The notes under the pieces were generated by a model, which was given only the letters and a program-made list of their open reading frames with translations, was not told the DNA's origin and ran no database searches. The position numbers were made by a program, and so were the translations under genes. Source: Syntrophobacteria bacterium (GTDB taxonomy: Bacteria > Desulfobacterota > Syntrophobacteria > JARFUL01). Taken from it: DNA of 7,577 nt. The stretch's first letter is position 1. Every line of letters starts with the position of its first letter. The DNA lies in assembly GCA_029289015.1 (NCBI GenBank), contig JARFUL010000128.1, positions 1 through 7,577 of the forward strand. The letters run 5' to 3'. Below are positions 1 through 5,701 of the stretch, piece by piece.

Positions 1-1132
1 AGGACATGAGCGCGGCGGAGTGGATGAGCCGCACCATGAACCCCGCGCGGTCCACGGACTGGGCTGCCACGAGCTTGAACTCCCTGAAGGTCTTACCCCC
101 GGCCTTGATCCGCACGTGCCCGAGGGGCTGGCCCAGGGCCACCGGCGCCATGATCCTTCGGGGGAGCCTGGTCTCCCAGGTTATATCTTTCCTGGCCCTC
201 TTGGGCACGGTCACCAGGCCGTCCTGGGCCGCGGACGCTTCGAGCCGCGTCTCTGTGCCGTGGTAGACCTCCACCTGGCCGAGGATCTGGCCCTTGTCGA
301 AGACCTTCATGTTCACGAAGTTCCTGAAGCCGTAGTGGAGGAGCTTCAGGGCCTCGTTCTCCCTTGCGGAGAACCCCTTCGCGCCCATGACCACCGCGAT
401 GAGCCTGGTGAGCTCATTCTTAGCCGTGGCCAGAAGGTGGTAGCCCGCGCTCTTGAGGTGCCCGGTCTTGAGCCCGTCCACCCCCATGTCGATCCACAGG
501 AGGCCGTTGCGGTTTCTCTGGGTTATGTTCGAGAAGGTGAAGCTCTTCATGGAGTGGTACTTGAGGGCCTCGGGGTGGCGGAGGAGGTAGGACCTGGCCA
601 GGACCGCCATGTCAAACGCGCAGGTGAACTGCTCCCCCTCCCTGGGGAGCCCGTGGACCGACCTAAAATGGGTGTTCTTCAGCCCCAGCCTCCTGGCCTT
701 GTGGTTCATGAGCTCGACAAAGGGGGAGGTGTCCCCAGCCACATATTCCGCGACCGCGACGCACGCGTCGTTGCCCGAGACCACCGCGATGCCCTTTATC
801 AGGTCTTCCAGCATCACCCTCTTGCCGGCCCGGATGAACATCTTGGAGCCGCCGGTGCGCCAGGCCTTCTCGCTGATGGGCACCAGGTCACTTAGCCCGA
901 TCTGGCCGTCCTTGATCGCGTCGAAGACCAAAAAGAGCGTCATCAGCTTGGTGAAGGACGCGGGCGCGATGGTCTTTTGGGGCTCCTGGCTGAAGAGGAC
1001 CTGGCCGGTGGCAGTGTTCATGAGCACCCCGGAGCGGGCCGCGATGCGGAAGGTTCTGATGGGGTTTGCGGCCCGGGCCTGGGCCGCGGTGAACAGGGCG
1101 AGGCAAACAAGGGAAATGATGATCCGTCTCAT
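1..1132 (-). CDS. dacC: D-alanyl-D-alanine carboxypeptidase (peptidase S11, DacA/DacC type), C-terminus cut by window edge
   Basis: A penicillin-binding protein of the low-molecular-mass class that removes the terminal D-Ala from peptidoglycan pentapeptides in the periplasm. The frame reads from ATG at 1132 leftward for 377 codons and is still open at the window edge. Residues 1-21 form a signal peptide (two Arg, a hydrophobic stretch, then A-R-A before Ala22). The three active-site motifs are intact: PAS-F-T-K with nucleophile Ser59 and Lys62, S-G-N at 119-121, and K-T-G at 222-224 inside VDGLKTGH. From about residue 268 the sequence fits the beta-rich PBP5_C domain. The last visible residues (about 364-377) look like the start of the C-terminal amphipathic membrane anchor. 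AAGGAAG lies 12 bases upstream of the ATG. It is divergent from the phenylacetate-CoA ligase locus. The family call is secure; which paralogue (dacA, dacC or dacD) is not, so the symbol is only a family label. Confidence 0.93.
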   Translation of the reverse strand, partial: MRRIIISLVCLALFTAAQARAANPIRTFRIAARSGVLMNTATGQVLFSQEPQKTIAPASFTKLMTLFLVFDAIKDGQIGLSDLVPISEKAWRTGGSKMFIRAGKRVMLEDLIKGIAVVSGNDACVAVAEYVAGDTSPFVELMNHKARRLGLKNTHFRSVHGLPREGEQFTCAFDMAVLARSYLLRHPEALKYHSMKSFTFSNITQRNRNGLLWIDMGVDGLKTGHLKSAGYHLLATAKNELTRLIAVVMGAKGFSARENEALKLLHYGFRNFVNMKVFDKGQILGQVEVYHGTETRLEASAAQDGLVTVPKRARKDITWETRLPRRIMAPVALGQPLGHVRIKAGGKTFREFKLVAAQSVDRAGFMVRLIHSAALMS

Positions 1133-1170
1133 AGCAGTAACGCGCTTCCTTGGCTCAGGTTTGTTAGCGG

Positions 1171-1199
1171 TGTATAGCACACGGGCCCGGGGGTGTAAA
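1171..1199 (-). promoter_or_regulatory. Sigma-70 type promoter for the carboxypeptidase gene
   Basis: On the minus strand, TTTACA (1199-1194, five of six matches to the -35 consensus) is followed after 17 bases by TATACA (1176-1171). A TG dinucleotide sits one base upstream of the -10 hexamer (1179-1178), an extended -10. Transcription would start near 1164, leaving a leader of about 32 bases with AAGGAAG before the ATG at 1132. Seen directly in the sequence; activity is inferred. Confidence 0.6.
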
Positions 1200-1214
1200 G
1201 GACTGAAAAATTTC

Positions 1215-1244
1215 TTGACAAACGGTGCCTATTTTCATTAAAAA
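1215..1244 (+). promoter_or_regulatory. Candidate plus-strand promoter for the leader and paaK operon
   Basis: A perfect TTGACA at 1215-1220 is followed after 18 bases by TAAAAA (1239-1244, four of six matches) in an A+T-rich stretch. The start point would be near 1251, about 20 bases before the ATG of the Phe-rich leader frame and just upstream of its ribosome-binding site. The -35 is strong and the -10 is mediocre, so this is a candidate. Its -35 box is 15 bases from the -35 box of the divergent carboxypeptidase promoter. Confidence 0.45.
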
Positions 1245-1258
1245 TAAGTACATTACAC

Positions 1259-1267
1259 GGGGAGAGG
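1259..1267 (+). promoter_or_regulatory. Ribosome-binding site of the Phe-rich leader frame
   Basis: GGGGAGAGG precedes the ATG at 1271; the GGAG core (1261-1264) is six bases from the start codon, an ordinary Shine-Dalgarno distance. It is the main evidence that the short frame is translated rather than accidental. Confidence 0.5.
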
Positions 1268-1270
1268 CCG

Positions 1271-1360
1271 ATGACACAACCAGGGATATTTTGCTCCTTT
1301 AGCTTTGAGGCCTTCCGGTTTTTCTTTTTTAGCCGGAGGGTCCGCCCGGCTCTCTCCTGA
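1271..1360 (+). CDS. Putative phenylalanine-rich leader peptide (29 aa), candidate attenuator leader
   Basis: A short frame, ATG 1271 to TGA 1358-1360, encodes 29 residues of which eight are Phe (positions 7, 10, 12, 15 and 17-20), ending in a basic SRRVRPALS tail. The run F-R-F-F-F-F (15-20) resembles the FRFFF core of the E. coli pheST leader peptide PheM as I recall it. Six of the eight Phe codons are TTT, whereas the large genes here use almost only TTC. It has a well-placed ribosome-binding site and a promoter-like element just upstream. The codons for Phe17-20 form the loop of a hairpin (1309-1320 with 1331-1342), and further alternative hairpins follow, as in amino-acid attenuators. 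Established: Phe-codon leaders control pheA and pheST in enteric bacteria. Inferred: this one controls the downstream ligase and ACT genes. The pyrimidine-rich loop could produce some of the Phe codons by chance, but not positions 7, 10, 12 and 15. Confidence 0.5.
   Translation: MTQPGIFCSFSFEAFRFFFFSRRVRPALS
1309..1342 (+). promoter_or_regulatory. Hairpin A (segments 1:2) with the Phe codons in its loop
   Basis: Bases 1309-1320 pair with 1331-1342 in a 12-pair stem (including G-U pairs at 1310:1341, 1313:1338 and 1319:1332) around a ten-base pyrimidine loop, 1321-1330. The loop contains most of the four consecutive Phe codons of the leader frame. A ribosome halted on those codons would melt this stem. 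There is no T-run after the 3' arm, so it is not itself an intrinsic terminator on the plus strand. Confidence 0.5.
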
Positions 1361-1404
1361 AAAGAATAAGAGGGGGAAAACGGGTGGGCCTGAGGACCCG
1401 CCCG
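1338..1404 (+). promoter_or_regulatory. Alternative hairpins B (2:3) and C (3:4), mutually exclusive
   Basis: Hairpin B pairs 1338-1348 with 1381-1391 (11 pairs, three of them G-U). Hairpin C pairs 1381-1388 with 1397-1404 (8 pairs, one G-U) around an eight-base loop. Both use 1381-1388, so only one can form, and B also competes with hairpin A for 1338-1342. C is followed by TAAAATATTTA, not a clean T-run, so calling it a terminator is uncertain. The arrangement mirrors antiterminator and terminator stems of amino-acid attenuators. Confidence 0.4.
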
Positions 1405-1466
1405 TAAAATATTTAGGCCGCGGGCGGGAAGGGTAAGCCTGGCGGCTTTTTTGTTCCACCCGCGGC
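1397..1466 (+). promoter_or_regulatory. Further alternative stems D (4:5) and E (5:6)
   Basis: Stem D pairs CCCGCCCG (1397-1404) perfectly with CGGGCGGG (1421-1428), loop 16 bases. Stem E pairs 1417-1424 with 1459-1466 (8 perfect pairs), then a C-A mismatch and four more pairs inward. D excludes C, and E excludes D, so the five stems A to E form a chain in which each competes with its neighbour. Seen by reading complementarity; stabilities were not computed. Confidence 0.35.
1435..1452 (+). terminator. Weak intrinsic-terminator-like hairpin in the leader region
   Basis: AAGCC (1435-1439) pairs with GGCTT (1444-1448) across a four-base loop, followed directly by a run of T (1447-1452). The stem is only five pairs, so termination would be weak unless helped by the larger stem E that encloses it. 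It lies between the Phe-rich leader frame and the ligase gene, where an attenuator terminator would be expected. Confidence 0.3.
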
Positions 1467-1496
1467 AAAAAAGGGCCGGTACCGCCGGAGACTTTA

Positions 1497-1512
1497 AAAT
1501 AATTAATTATTT
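1497..1512. repeat. Perfect 16-base A+T-only palindrome
   Basis: AAATAATTAATTATTT reads the same on both strands, inside an A+T-rich pocket (about 1492-1520) of an otherwise G+C-rich region. It could be an operator for a dimeric regulator or a bent or easily melted site. No regulator gene is adjacent, so the role is unknown. Confidence 0.4.
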
Positions 1513-1564
1513 AGTTTAATAGCAAGTTGCCAGCAATACCTTATGTAATGCATTAGATTGCTAC

Positions 1565-1599
1565 AGTCCCGGGCGGGAACCTGAATACGGGGACTTTTT
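1565..1599 (+). terminator. Terminator-like hairpin just ahead of the paaK ribosome-binding site
   Basis: AGTCCC (1565-1570) pairs with GGGACT (1590-1595), followed by T five times (1595-1599). The loop is long (19 bases) and the stem is six pairs, so it is a weak candidate. A competing small hairpin, TCCC (1567-1570) with GGGA (1575-1578), would disrupt it. The octamer CGGGCGGG in it (1570-1577) repeats the one at 1421-1428 and is complementary to 1397-1404. It lies 18 bases before the ligase ribosome-binding site, so it would act on ligase transcription rather than end an upstream gene. Confidence 0.3.
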
Positions 1600-1616
1600 A
1601 GACCTACAAGACTCAC

Positions 1617-1626
1617 AAGGAGGAGG
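1617..1626 (+). promoter_or_regulatory. Strong ribosome-binding site of the phenylacetate-CoA ligase
   Basis: AAGGAGGAGG ends seven bases before the ATG at 1634. It is a near-ideal Shine-Dalgarno sequence and fixes the ligase start codon. Confidence 0.85.
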
Positions 1627-1633
1627 CTTTCCC

Positions 1634-2935
1634 ATGATCTTTGACCAGGAGTTCGAGACCCTGCCCAGGGAGGGACTGGAGGCCATCCAGGTGCGCAGGC
1701 TGCGCGCGGTGGCCGAAAGGCTCTATCACACGGTGCCCTTCTACAAAAAACATTTCGACGAGGCCGGGGTCCGGCCCGAGTCCATAAAGAGCTTAGAAGA
1801 CCTGAAGAGGCTTCCCTTCACCGAGAAGCAGCACCTGAGGGACAACTACCCCTTCGGCATGTTCGCCACGCCCATGGACCAGGTGGTGCGGATCCACGTG
1901 TCCAGCGGCACCACGGGCAAGCCCACGGTGGTGGGCTACACCAAGGGGGACATAAACACCTGGTCCGAGCTCATGGCCAGGACGGTGAGCGCGGCGGGGT
2001 GCGGCCCCGGGGACATCGTGCACAACGCGTACGGCTACGGGCTCTTTACCGGGGGGCTCGGGTTCCACTACGGCGCGGAGAGGGTGGGCGCGGCGGTGAT
2101 ACCCATCTCCGGCGGCCAGACCCAGAGGCAGCTCATGGTAATGAGCGACTTCGGGCCCACCATCCTCACCTGCACCCCGTCCTACGCGCTCTACCTTGCC
2201 GAGGCCGCGGGGGACGCGGGCATGGACTTCAAGTCCTTCAAGTTCAAGGCTGGGATCTTCGGCGCGGAGCCCTGGTCCGAGGAGATGCGCCAGGACATCG
2301 AGGCCAAGATGGGGCTCAAGGCCATGGACATCTACGGGCTCTCAGAGATGATCGGCCCCGGGGTGTCGGTGGAGTGCATCGAGGCCCAGTCCGGCCTGCA
2401 CGTCTTCGAGGACCACTTTTTGCCCGAGATAATAGACCCGGACACCGGCGAGAATCTGGCCCCCGGCGAGGTGGGGGAGCTGGTCTTCACCACCCTGACC
2501 AAGGAGGCCTTCCCCCTGATACGCTACCGCACCCGGGACATAACGACCCTCAGGTACGAGCCCTGCGTGTGCGGCCGGACGCTCGCGCGCATGGGCAAGA
2601 TCATGGGCCGGTCCGACGACATGCTCATAATCCGCGGGGTCAACGTGTTCCCCTCCCAGGTGGAGGCGGTGCTCATGGACGTGAAGGGGGTGGAGCCCCA
2701 CTACCTGCTCGTTGTGGCCAGGGAGAAGCAGCTCGACACCCTGGAGGTCCAGGTGGAGGTGAACGAGGCCATATTCACCGACGAGGTGAAGGGGCTCCAG
2801 TCCCTGGAGAACGACATCCACAAGAGGATAAAGGACATGCTCGGGGTCTCGGCCAAGGTGAGGCTGGTGGAGCCCAAGTCCATCCAGAGGTCCCAGGGCA
2901 AGGCCCAAAGGGTAATAGACAAGAGAAATCTCTAA
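1634..2935 (+). CDS. paaK: Phenylacetate-CoA ligase (aryl-CoA ligase, PaaK family)
   Basis: A 433-residue member of the ANL adenylate-forming superfamily. It activates phenylacetate (or a related aryl acid) with ATP and CoA, through an acyl-AMP intermediate, to the CoA thioester in the cytoplasm. Length and start (strong Shine-Dalgarno) fit PaaK. Motifs in order: the ATP-binding loop SSGTTGKPT at 90-98, DIYGLSE at 232-238, YRTRD at 298-302 with the adenosine-contacting Asp302, the C-terminal subdomain [20 protein letters not shown] at 326-345, and the near-terminal QGKAQRVID whose Lys423 is the expected catalytic lysine. C-V-C at 311-313 follows, as in many PaaK proteins. It is followed after 21 bases by a tandem ACT gene, a common pairing in anaerobes, often linked to indolepyruvate:ferredoxin oxidoreductase (not seen here). 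A Phe-rich leader frame and alternative hairpins lie upstream. Family certain; substrate could be another aryl acid such as indoleacetate. Confidence 0.93.
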   Translation: MIFDQEFETLPREGLEAIQVRRLRAVAERLYHTVPFYKKHFDEAGVRPESIKSLEDLKRLPFTEKQHLRDNYPFGMFATPMDQVVRIHVSSGTTGKPTVVGYTKGDINTWSELMARTVSAAGCGPGDIVHNAYGYGLFTGGLGFHYGAERVGAAVIPISGGQTQRQLMVMSDFGPTILTCTPSYALYLAEAAGDAGMDFKSFKFKAGIFGAEPWSEEMRQDIEAKMGLKAMDIYGLSEMIGPGVSVECIEAQSGLHVFEDHFLPEIIDPDTGENLAPGEVGELVFTTLTKEAFPLIRYRTRDITTLRYEPCVCGRTLARMGKIMGRSDDMLIIRGVNVFPSQVEAVLMDVKGVEPHYLLVVAREKQLDTLEVQVEVNEAIFTDEVKGLQSLENDIHKRIKDMLGVSAKVRLVEPKSIQRSQGKAQRVIDKRNL

Positions 2936-2956
2936 GCCAAAAGAGGAGGAGAGCAT

Positions 2957-3388
2957 ATGCGGGTGGAGCAGATTTCCGTCTTTTTGGAGAACAAGGCGGG
3001 CAGGCTTTCGGAGGTCTGCCGGATTCTCGGCCAGGCCGACATCAACATCCGGGCCCTGTCCCTCGCGGACACCACCGACTTCGGCATCCTGAGGCTCATC
3101 GTGAACGACACGGCCAAGGCCAAGGCCACGCTCAAGGAGAAGGGGTTCACCGTGGGCCGCACCGACGTGGTCGCGGTGGAGGTGCCGGACAGGCCCGGGG
3201 GGCTGGCCCAGGTCCTGGGGATCCTGGAGGAGCACGAGATAAACGTGGAATACATGTACGCGTTCGTCCAGCAGTCCGGCGCAAACGCGGTGATCATCTT
3301 CCGGTTCGACGACCTGGACATGGCCGCGGGGAAGCTCCAGGAGGCAGGGGTCACGGTGCTACCGGGGGAGAAGGTCTACGCGCTGTAG
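2957..3388 (+). CDS. Tandem ACT-domain amino-acid-binding protein
   Basis: A 143-residue protein made of two ACT domains and nothing else: residues about 1-68 ([21 protein letters not shown], then [10 protein letters not shown]) and about 70-143 ([21 protein letters not shown], then [11 protein letters not shown]). Each shows the beta-alpha-beta start with a Gly at the turn before the helix (AGRL and GGLAQ), where ligands bind at domain interfaces. ACT domains bind small ligands, usually amino acids. This stand-alone double form often lies beside PaaK-type ligases and is thought to sense a pathway-related amino acid. AGGAGGAGAG-like ribosome-binding sequence (2943-2951) lies five bases before the ATG, and the ligase stop is 21 bases upstream, so the two are co-transcribed. 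The partner could be the ligase itself or a separate target. The ligand is not shown by sequence; phenylalanine is my inference from the leader upstream. Confidence 0.88.
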   Translation: MRVEQISVFLENKAGRLSEVCRILGQADINIRALSLADTTDFGILRLIVNDTAKAKATLKEKGFTVGRTDVVAVEVPDRPGGLAQVLGILEEHEINVEYMYAFVQQSGANAVIIFRFDDLDMAAGKLQEAGVTVLPGEKVYAL

Positions 3389-3389
3389 C

Positions 3390-3560
3390 ACAATCGGGCT
3401 TGCCGTTCAGGTTGAGCGCGGCGCGTCTATCCTGCTTCGGGGCGCGGCCATGGTCGCGTGGGGCAAGGACACGGTGACCGGGCCCGCGTCGTTCCTGGGG
3501 GAGCCCAAGACCATGGTCCCCTACAGGGAGAGGATCGGCCAGGTGGTGGACCTCAGGTAA
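3390..3560 (+). pseudogene. Possible 3' gene remnant (short unrecognised frame)
   Basis: After the ACT stop, a plus-strand frame runs in phase with ATG 3450 to TAA 3558-3560. From the ATG it gives 36 residues (starting MVAWGKDTVTGPASFLGEP, ending QVVDLR); the open frame continues upstream to at least 3390. Codons from 3450 match the host genes: GTG, GTC, CTC, AAG, GAC, ACC, CCC and AGG dominate. There is no good ribosome-binding site before 3450 and I see no recognisable domain. It overlaps the end of the convergent amidohydrolase gene by eight bases. This looks like the tail of a gene whose 5' part was lost, but a tiny real protein or a chance frame is possible. A faint likeness to the tail of phosphofructokinases is too weak to use as a call. 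No clear terminator is seen in 3389-3552. Confidence 0.3.
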
Positions 3561-4722
3561 GGAGCCTTTTCAGCGCGCCCACCATGATTCTTATCCCTAT
3601 CTCGATCACCCGCTCGTCCGGGTTGAACTGCGGGGAGTGGAGGGGGCCGGACCCCTTGCACCCGATTCTGAGTATCGCGCCGGGCACTATCCGGCTGTAG
3701 TACGCGAAGTCCTCGGACCCCATGGAGGGCGGCTCTTCGGACACTTTGTCGTCCCCCAGGAGCTCCCTGGAGACCTCGGCCAGCAGGTTGGACAGGTCCG
3801 GGTCCGTGGGGCAGGGCGGGTACCCGGGGATTATATCCAGCCGGCAGCTCACCCCGAACCCGAACTCAAGGGAGAGCGCGAGCTCCCTGATCCTCTTCAT
3901 GGCCCTCTCCCGGACCTCGGGGCTGAAGGTCCTCAGCGTGCCGGAAAGCTCCGCGGTCTCGGGGATGACGTTGGACGCGGTGCCCGACTGAAAGGAGCCG
4001 ATGGTCACCACGGCCGCGTCCCTGGGGTCCAAAGACCGGCTCACCACGCTCTGGACCTGGGTCACGAAGTAGGCCCCCGCGACTATGGGGTCGATCGCGT
4101 CTTGGGGCCTGGCCGCGTGGCCCCCCTTTCCCTCTATGGTCAGGCTGATCCTGTCGGACCCCGCGTACGCGGTTTTGGGCGTGTAACCCACAGAGCCCAG
4201 GGCCAGGTCCGGGAAGAGGTGGCACCCGAGCACCGCGGTGACCTCCGGGTCCTCCAGAACCCCCTCCTCCACCATGACTTTGGCGCCCGCGCCCGACTCC
4301 TCCGCGGGCTGGAATATGAGCTTCACCCCGCGCTTTAGCTCCTTGGAGAGCCCCGAGTCCACGAGGTGCTTCGCCGTGCCCAGCACCACGGCCATGTTCA
4401 CGTCGTGGCCGCACGCGTGCATCAAGCCGTCAACCTCGGAGCAGAAGGCAAGGCCGGTCTTCTCCTCGATGGGCAGCGCGTCCATGTCTGCGCGAAGAGC
4501 CACCACCGGGCCCGCGTTCCCCATGATCAGGCCCACCACCCCGGTCTTCCCCACCCCCGCTCTGTGGGGGATGTCCATGCCGGACAGCTCCCTGGATATC
4601 GTTTTGGCGGTCCTGGTCTCATGGTAGGCCAGCTCCGGGTGCCGGTGGAGCTCCCTGCGCACCTTAACGGCCCAGGAGACGAGCCTGGGGTCGAGTTCTA
4701 CCTTCAGGTCCGGTTTAGACAT
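3553..4722 (-). CDS. M20D-family amidohydrolase (hippurate hydrolase / N-acyl-amino acid amidohydrolase type)
   Basis: A 389-residue cytoplasmic metallo-amidohydrolase that cleaves an amide bond, typically freeing an amino acid from an N-acyl conjugate (substrates in the family include hippurate, N-acetyl amino acids and indoleacetyl amino acids). Visible family signatures: RRELHRHPELAYHE at 22-35, RADMDALPIEE at 77-87, HACGHD at 102-107 with metal ligands Cys104 and His106, QPAEE at 138-142 (catalytic and metal-binding Glu), His168 in GCHLF, GGHAARP at 200-206 in the dimerisation domain, SEDFAYY at 336-342 and LHSPQF at 361-366 with the last metal ligand His362. All core residues are present, so it should be active. 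The ATG at 4722 lies inside the end of the ADP-ribosylglycohydrolase gene (19-base overlap), which points to translational coupling; a GAGG lies 11 bases upstream. It is last in the minus-strand cluster. The exact substrate cannot be told. Confidence 0.92.
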   Translation of the reverse strand: MSKPDLKVELDPRLVSWAVKVRRELHRHPELAYHETRTAKTISRELSGMDIPHRAGVGKTGVVGLIMGNAGPVVALRADMDALPIEEKTGLAFCSEVDGLMHACGHDVNMAVVLGTAKHLVDSGLSKELKRGVKLIFQPAEESGAGAKVMVEEGVLEDPEVTAVLGCHLFPDLALGSVGYTPKTAYAGSDRISLTIEGKGGHAARPQDAIDPIVAGAYFVTQVQSVVSRSLDPRDAAVVTIGSFQSGTASNVIPETAELSGTLRTFSPEVRERAMKRIRELALSLEFGFGVSCRLDIIPGYPPCPTDPDLSNLLAEVSRELLGDDKVSEEPPSMGSEDFAYYSRIVPGAILRIGCKGSGPLHSPQFNPDERVIEIGIRIMVGALKRLLT

Positions 4723-5663
4723 ATCTCGGCCAGCCTCATAAGAAGCCCCTCCACGTAGGTTTTGCCCTTGGCCCCCTCCTCCAGCGCGTCGAGCCAGTCT
4801 CGGGGGATGGCCTTTTTTCCGTAGAACGCGCCCGCGAGCGCGCCGGTCATCGCTCCGATGGTGTCGGTGTCTCCCCCGAGGCCCACCGCGGCCACGAGCG
4901 CGTCCTTGAAACTATCGGTATAGAGGAAGCACGCGAGCGCGGGAGGCACCGCGTCCACGGCCTTCACGCTGCACCTGAAAAGCTCCCTTATGCCGGCTTT
5001 GAGGTTCCCCCGATCCAGATCGGACAGCCCCACGAGCCTGTGCGCGAAACCCTCGTCCAGCTCCCCGATGTGGCGGGCTATGGTGCCGAGGAAATCCTCG
5101 GGCACGGGCTTTTCCCCGGATATGCCCGCGCGCAGGGCCAGGGCCACGCCGAGCGCCTGGGCAACGCCCCCGGCCACCCCCTCCGGGTGGCGGTGGGTGA
5201 TGATGGAGCACTCTTTTGCCGCGCGCGTAAGGGCATCTAAGTCGTTAAAAAAGAAGAGCCCTATGGGCGCGATGCGCATGGCCGCGCCGTTGCCAAAGGA
5301 GTCGGTGCCCGCGTCCCGCCAACTGGTTCCCCCTGCGAGGCGGGACATGACCCCCGCGATGCGGCCGCCGTAGCCCCGAGCGGGGTCGAAGTTGGCCACG
5401 AACCTCATGGCCACCGCTTGGGGGCTGAAGCCGCGCTCCTCCACCAGCGCCTCCAGGATCGCGACCATCATCTGGGTGTCGTCGGTGTAGGAGCCTGCAG
5501 GGAGCCTTCCGTGGACCATCCTGTCGAGCCTCCCGTAGAGGGCCTCGATACGGCCGGGGCCGAACCCCTCCACCGGCATTCCCAGCGCGTCCCCCACAAA
5601 GGAGCCCAGCCCCGCGCCGGTCATCAACTCCTTTAGCGTTTCAGCATTCACCGTGAGCATCAT
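4704..5663 (-). CDS. ADP-ribosylglycohydrolase (DraG / ADPRH family)
   Basis: A 319-residue enzyme of the all-helical, Mg2+-dependent family that removes ADP-ribose from modified proteins or small molecules, as DraG does for nitrogenase reductase. Signatures: GAGLGSFVGDALGMPVEG at 16-33, SYTDDTQM at 58-65 with metal-binding Asp61 and Asp62, FGNGAAMR at 123-130, ITHRHPEG at 155-162 and GLGGDTDTIGAMTGALAGA at 261-279 with metal-binding Asp265 and Asp267. The complete metal site predicts activity. Start choice: two adjacent ATG codons (5663 and 5660) have no good Shine-Dalgarno; a later ATG (Met14 at 5624) just before the first motif has AAGGAG only three bases away and is an alternative. The open frame extends upstream to 6230 but that part lies inside the ClC gene and shows no homologous sequence, so it is not included. 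It follows the ClC gene by 38 bases and overlaps the amidohydrolase. No DraT-type transferase or nitrogenase gene is in view, so the target is unknown. Confidence 0.9.
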   Translation of the reverse strand: MMLTVNAETLKELMTGAGLGSFVGDALGMPVEGFGPGRIEALYGRLDRMVHGRLPAGSYTDDTQMMVAILEALVEERGFSPQAVAMRFVANFDPARGYGGRIAGVMSRLAGGTSWRDAGTDSFGNGAAMRIAPIGLFFFNDLDALTRAAKECSIITHRHPEGVAGGVAQALGVALALRAGISGEKPVPEDFLGTIARHIGELDEGFAHRLVGLSDLDRGNLKAGIRELFRCSVKAVDAVPPALACFLYTDSFKDALVAAVGLGGDTDTIGAMTGALAGAFYGKKAIPRDWLDALEEGAKGKTYVEGLLMRLAEICLNRT

Positions 5664-5701
5664 ACCAGGAACTTGAGGCTTCGCGCCACCCCCGCGGGGG
5701 C

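Noticed and set aside
20..895. 291-codon plus-strand frame opposite the carboxypeptidase
   Set aside because: The minus strand carries the complete SxxK, SGN and KTG set of an S11 carboxypeptidase; the plus frame shows no motif.
1253..1468. 71-codon minus-strand frame in the intergenic region
   Set aside because: There is no ribosome-binding site and the frame is made from the hairpin arms and T-runs; the plus-strand leader reading explains the region better.
1526..1556. Second ligase promoter (TTGCCA at 1527-1532 with CATTAG at 1551-1556)
   Set aside because: The -10 match is too poor (two or three of six at any allowed spacing) and the better TGTAAT at 1544-1549 has no -35 at the right distance.
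1133..1633. A known riboswitch or T-box in the leader region
   Set aside because: I could not find a T-box consensus or any recognised riboswitch core; the features seen fit a translated leader better.
1999..3477. 492-codon plus-strand frame overlapping the ligase and ACT genes
   Set aside because: It is in a different phase from two genes with intact family motifs and is dominated by Gly, Arg, Pro and His, as expected for an off-phase reading of G+C-rich coding DNA.
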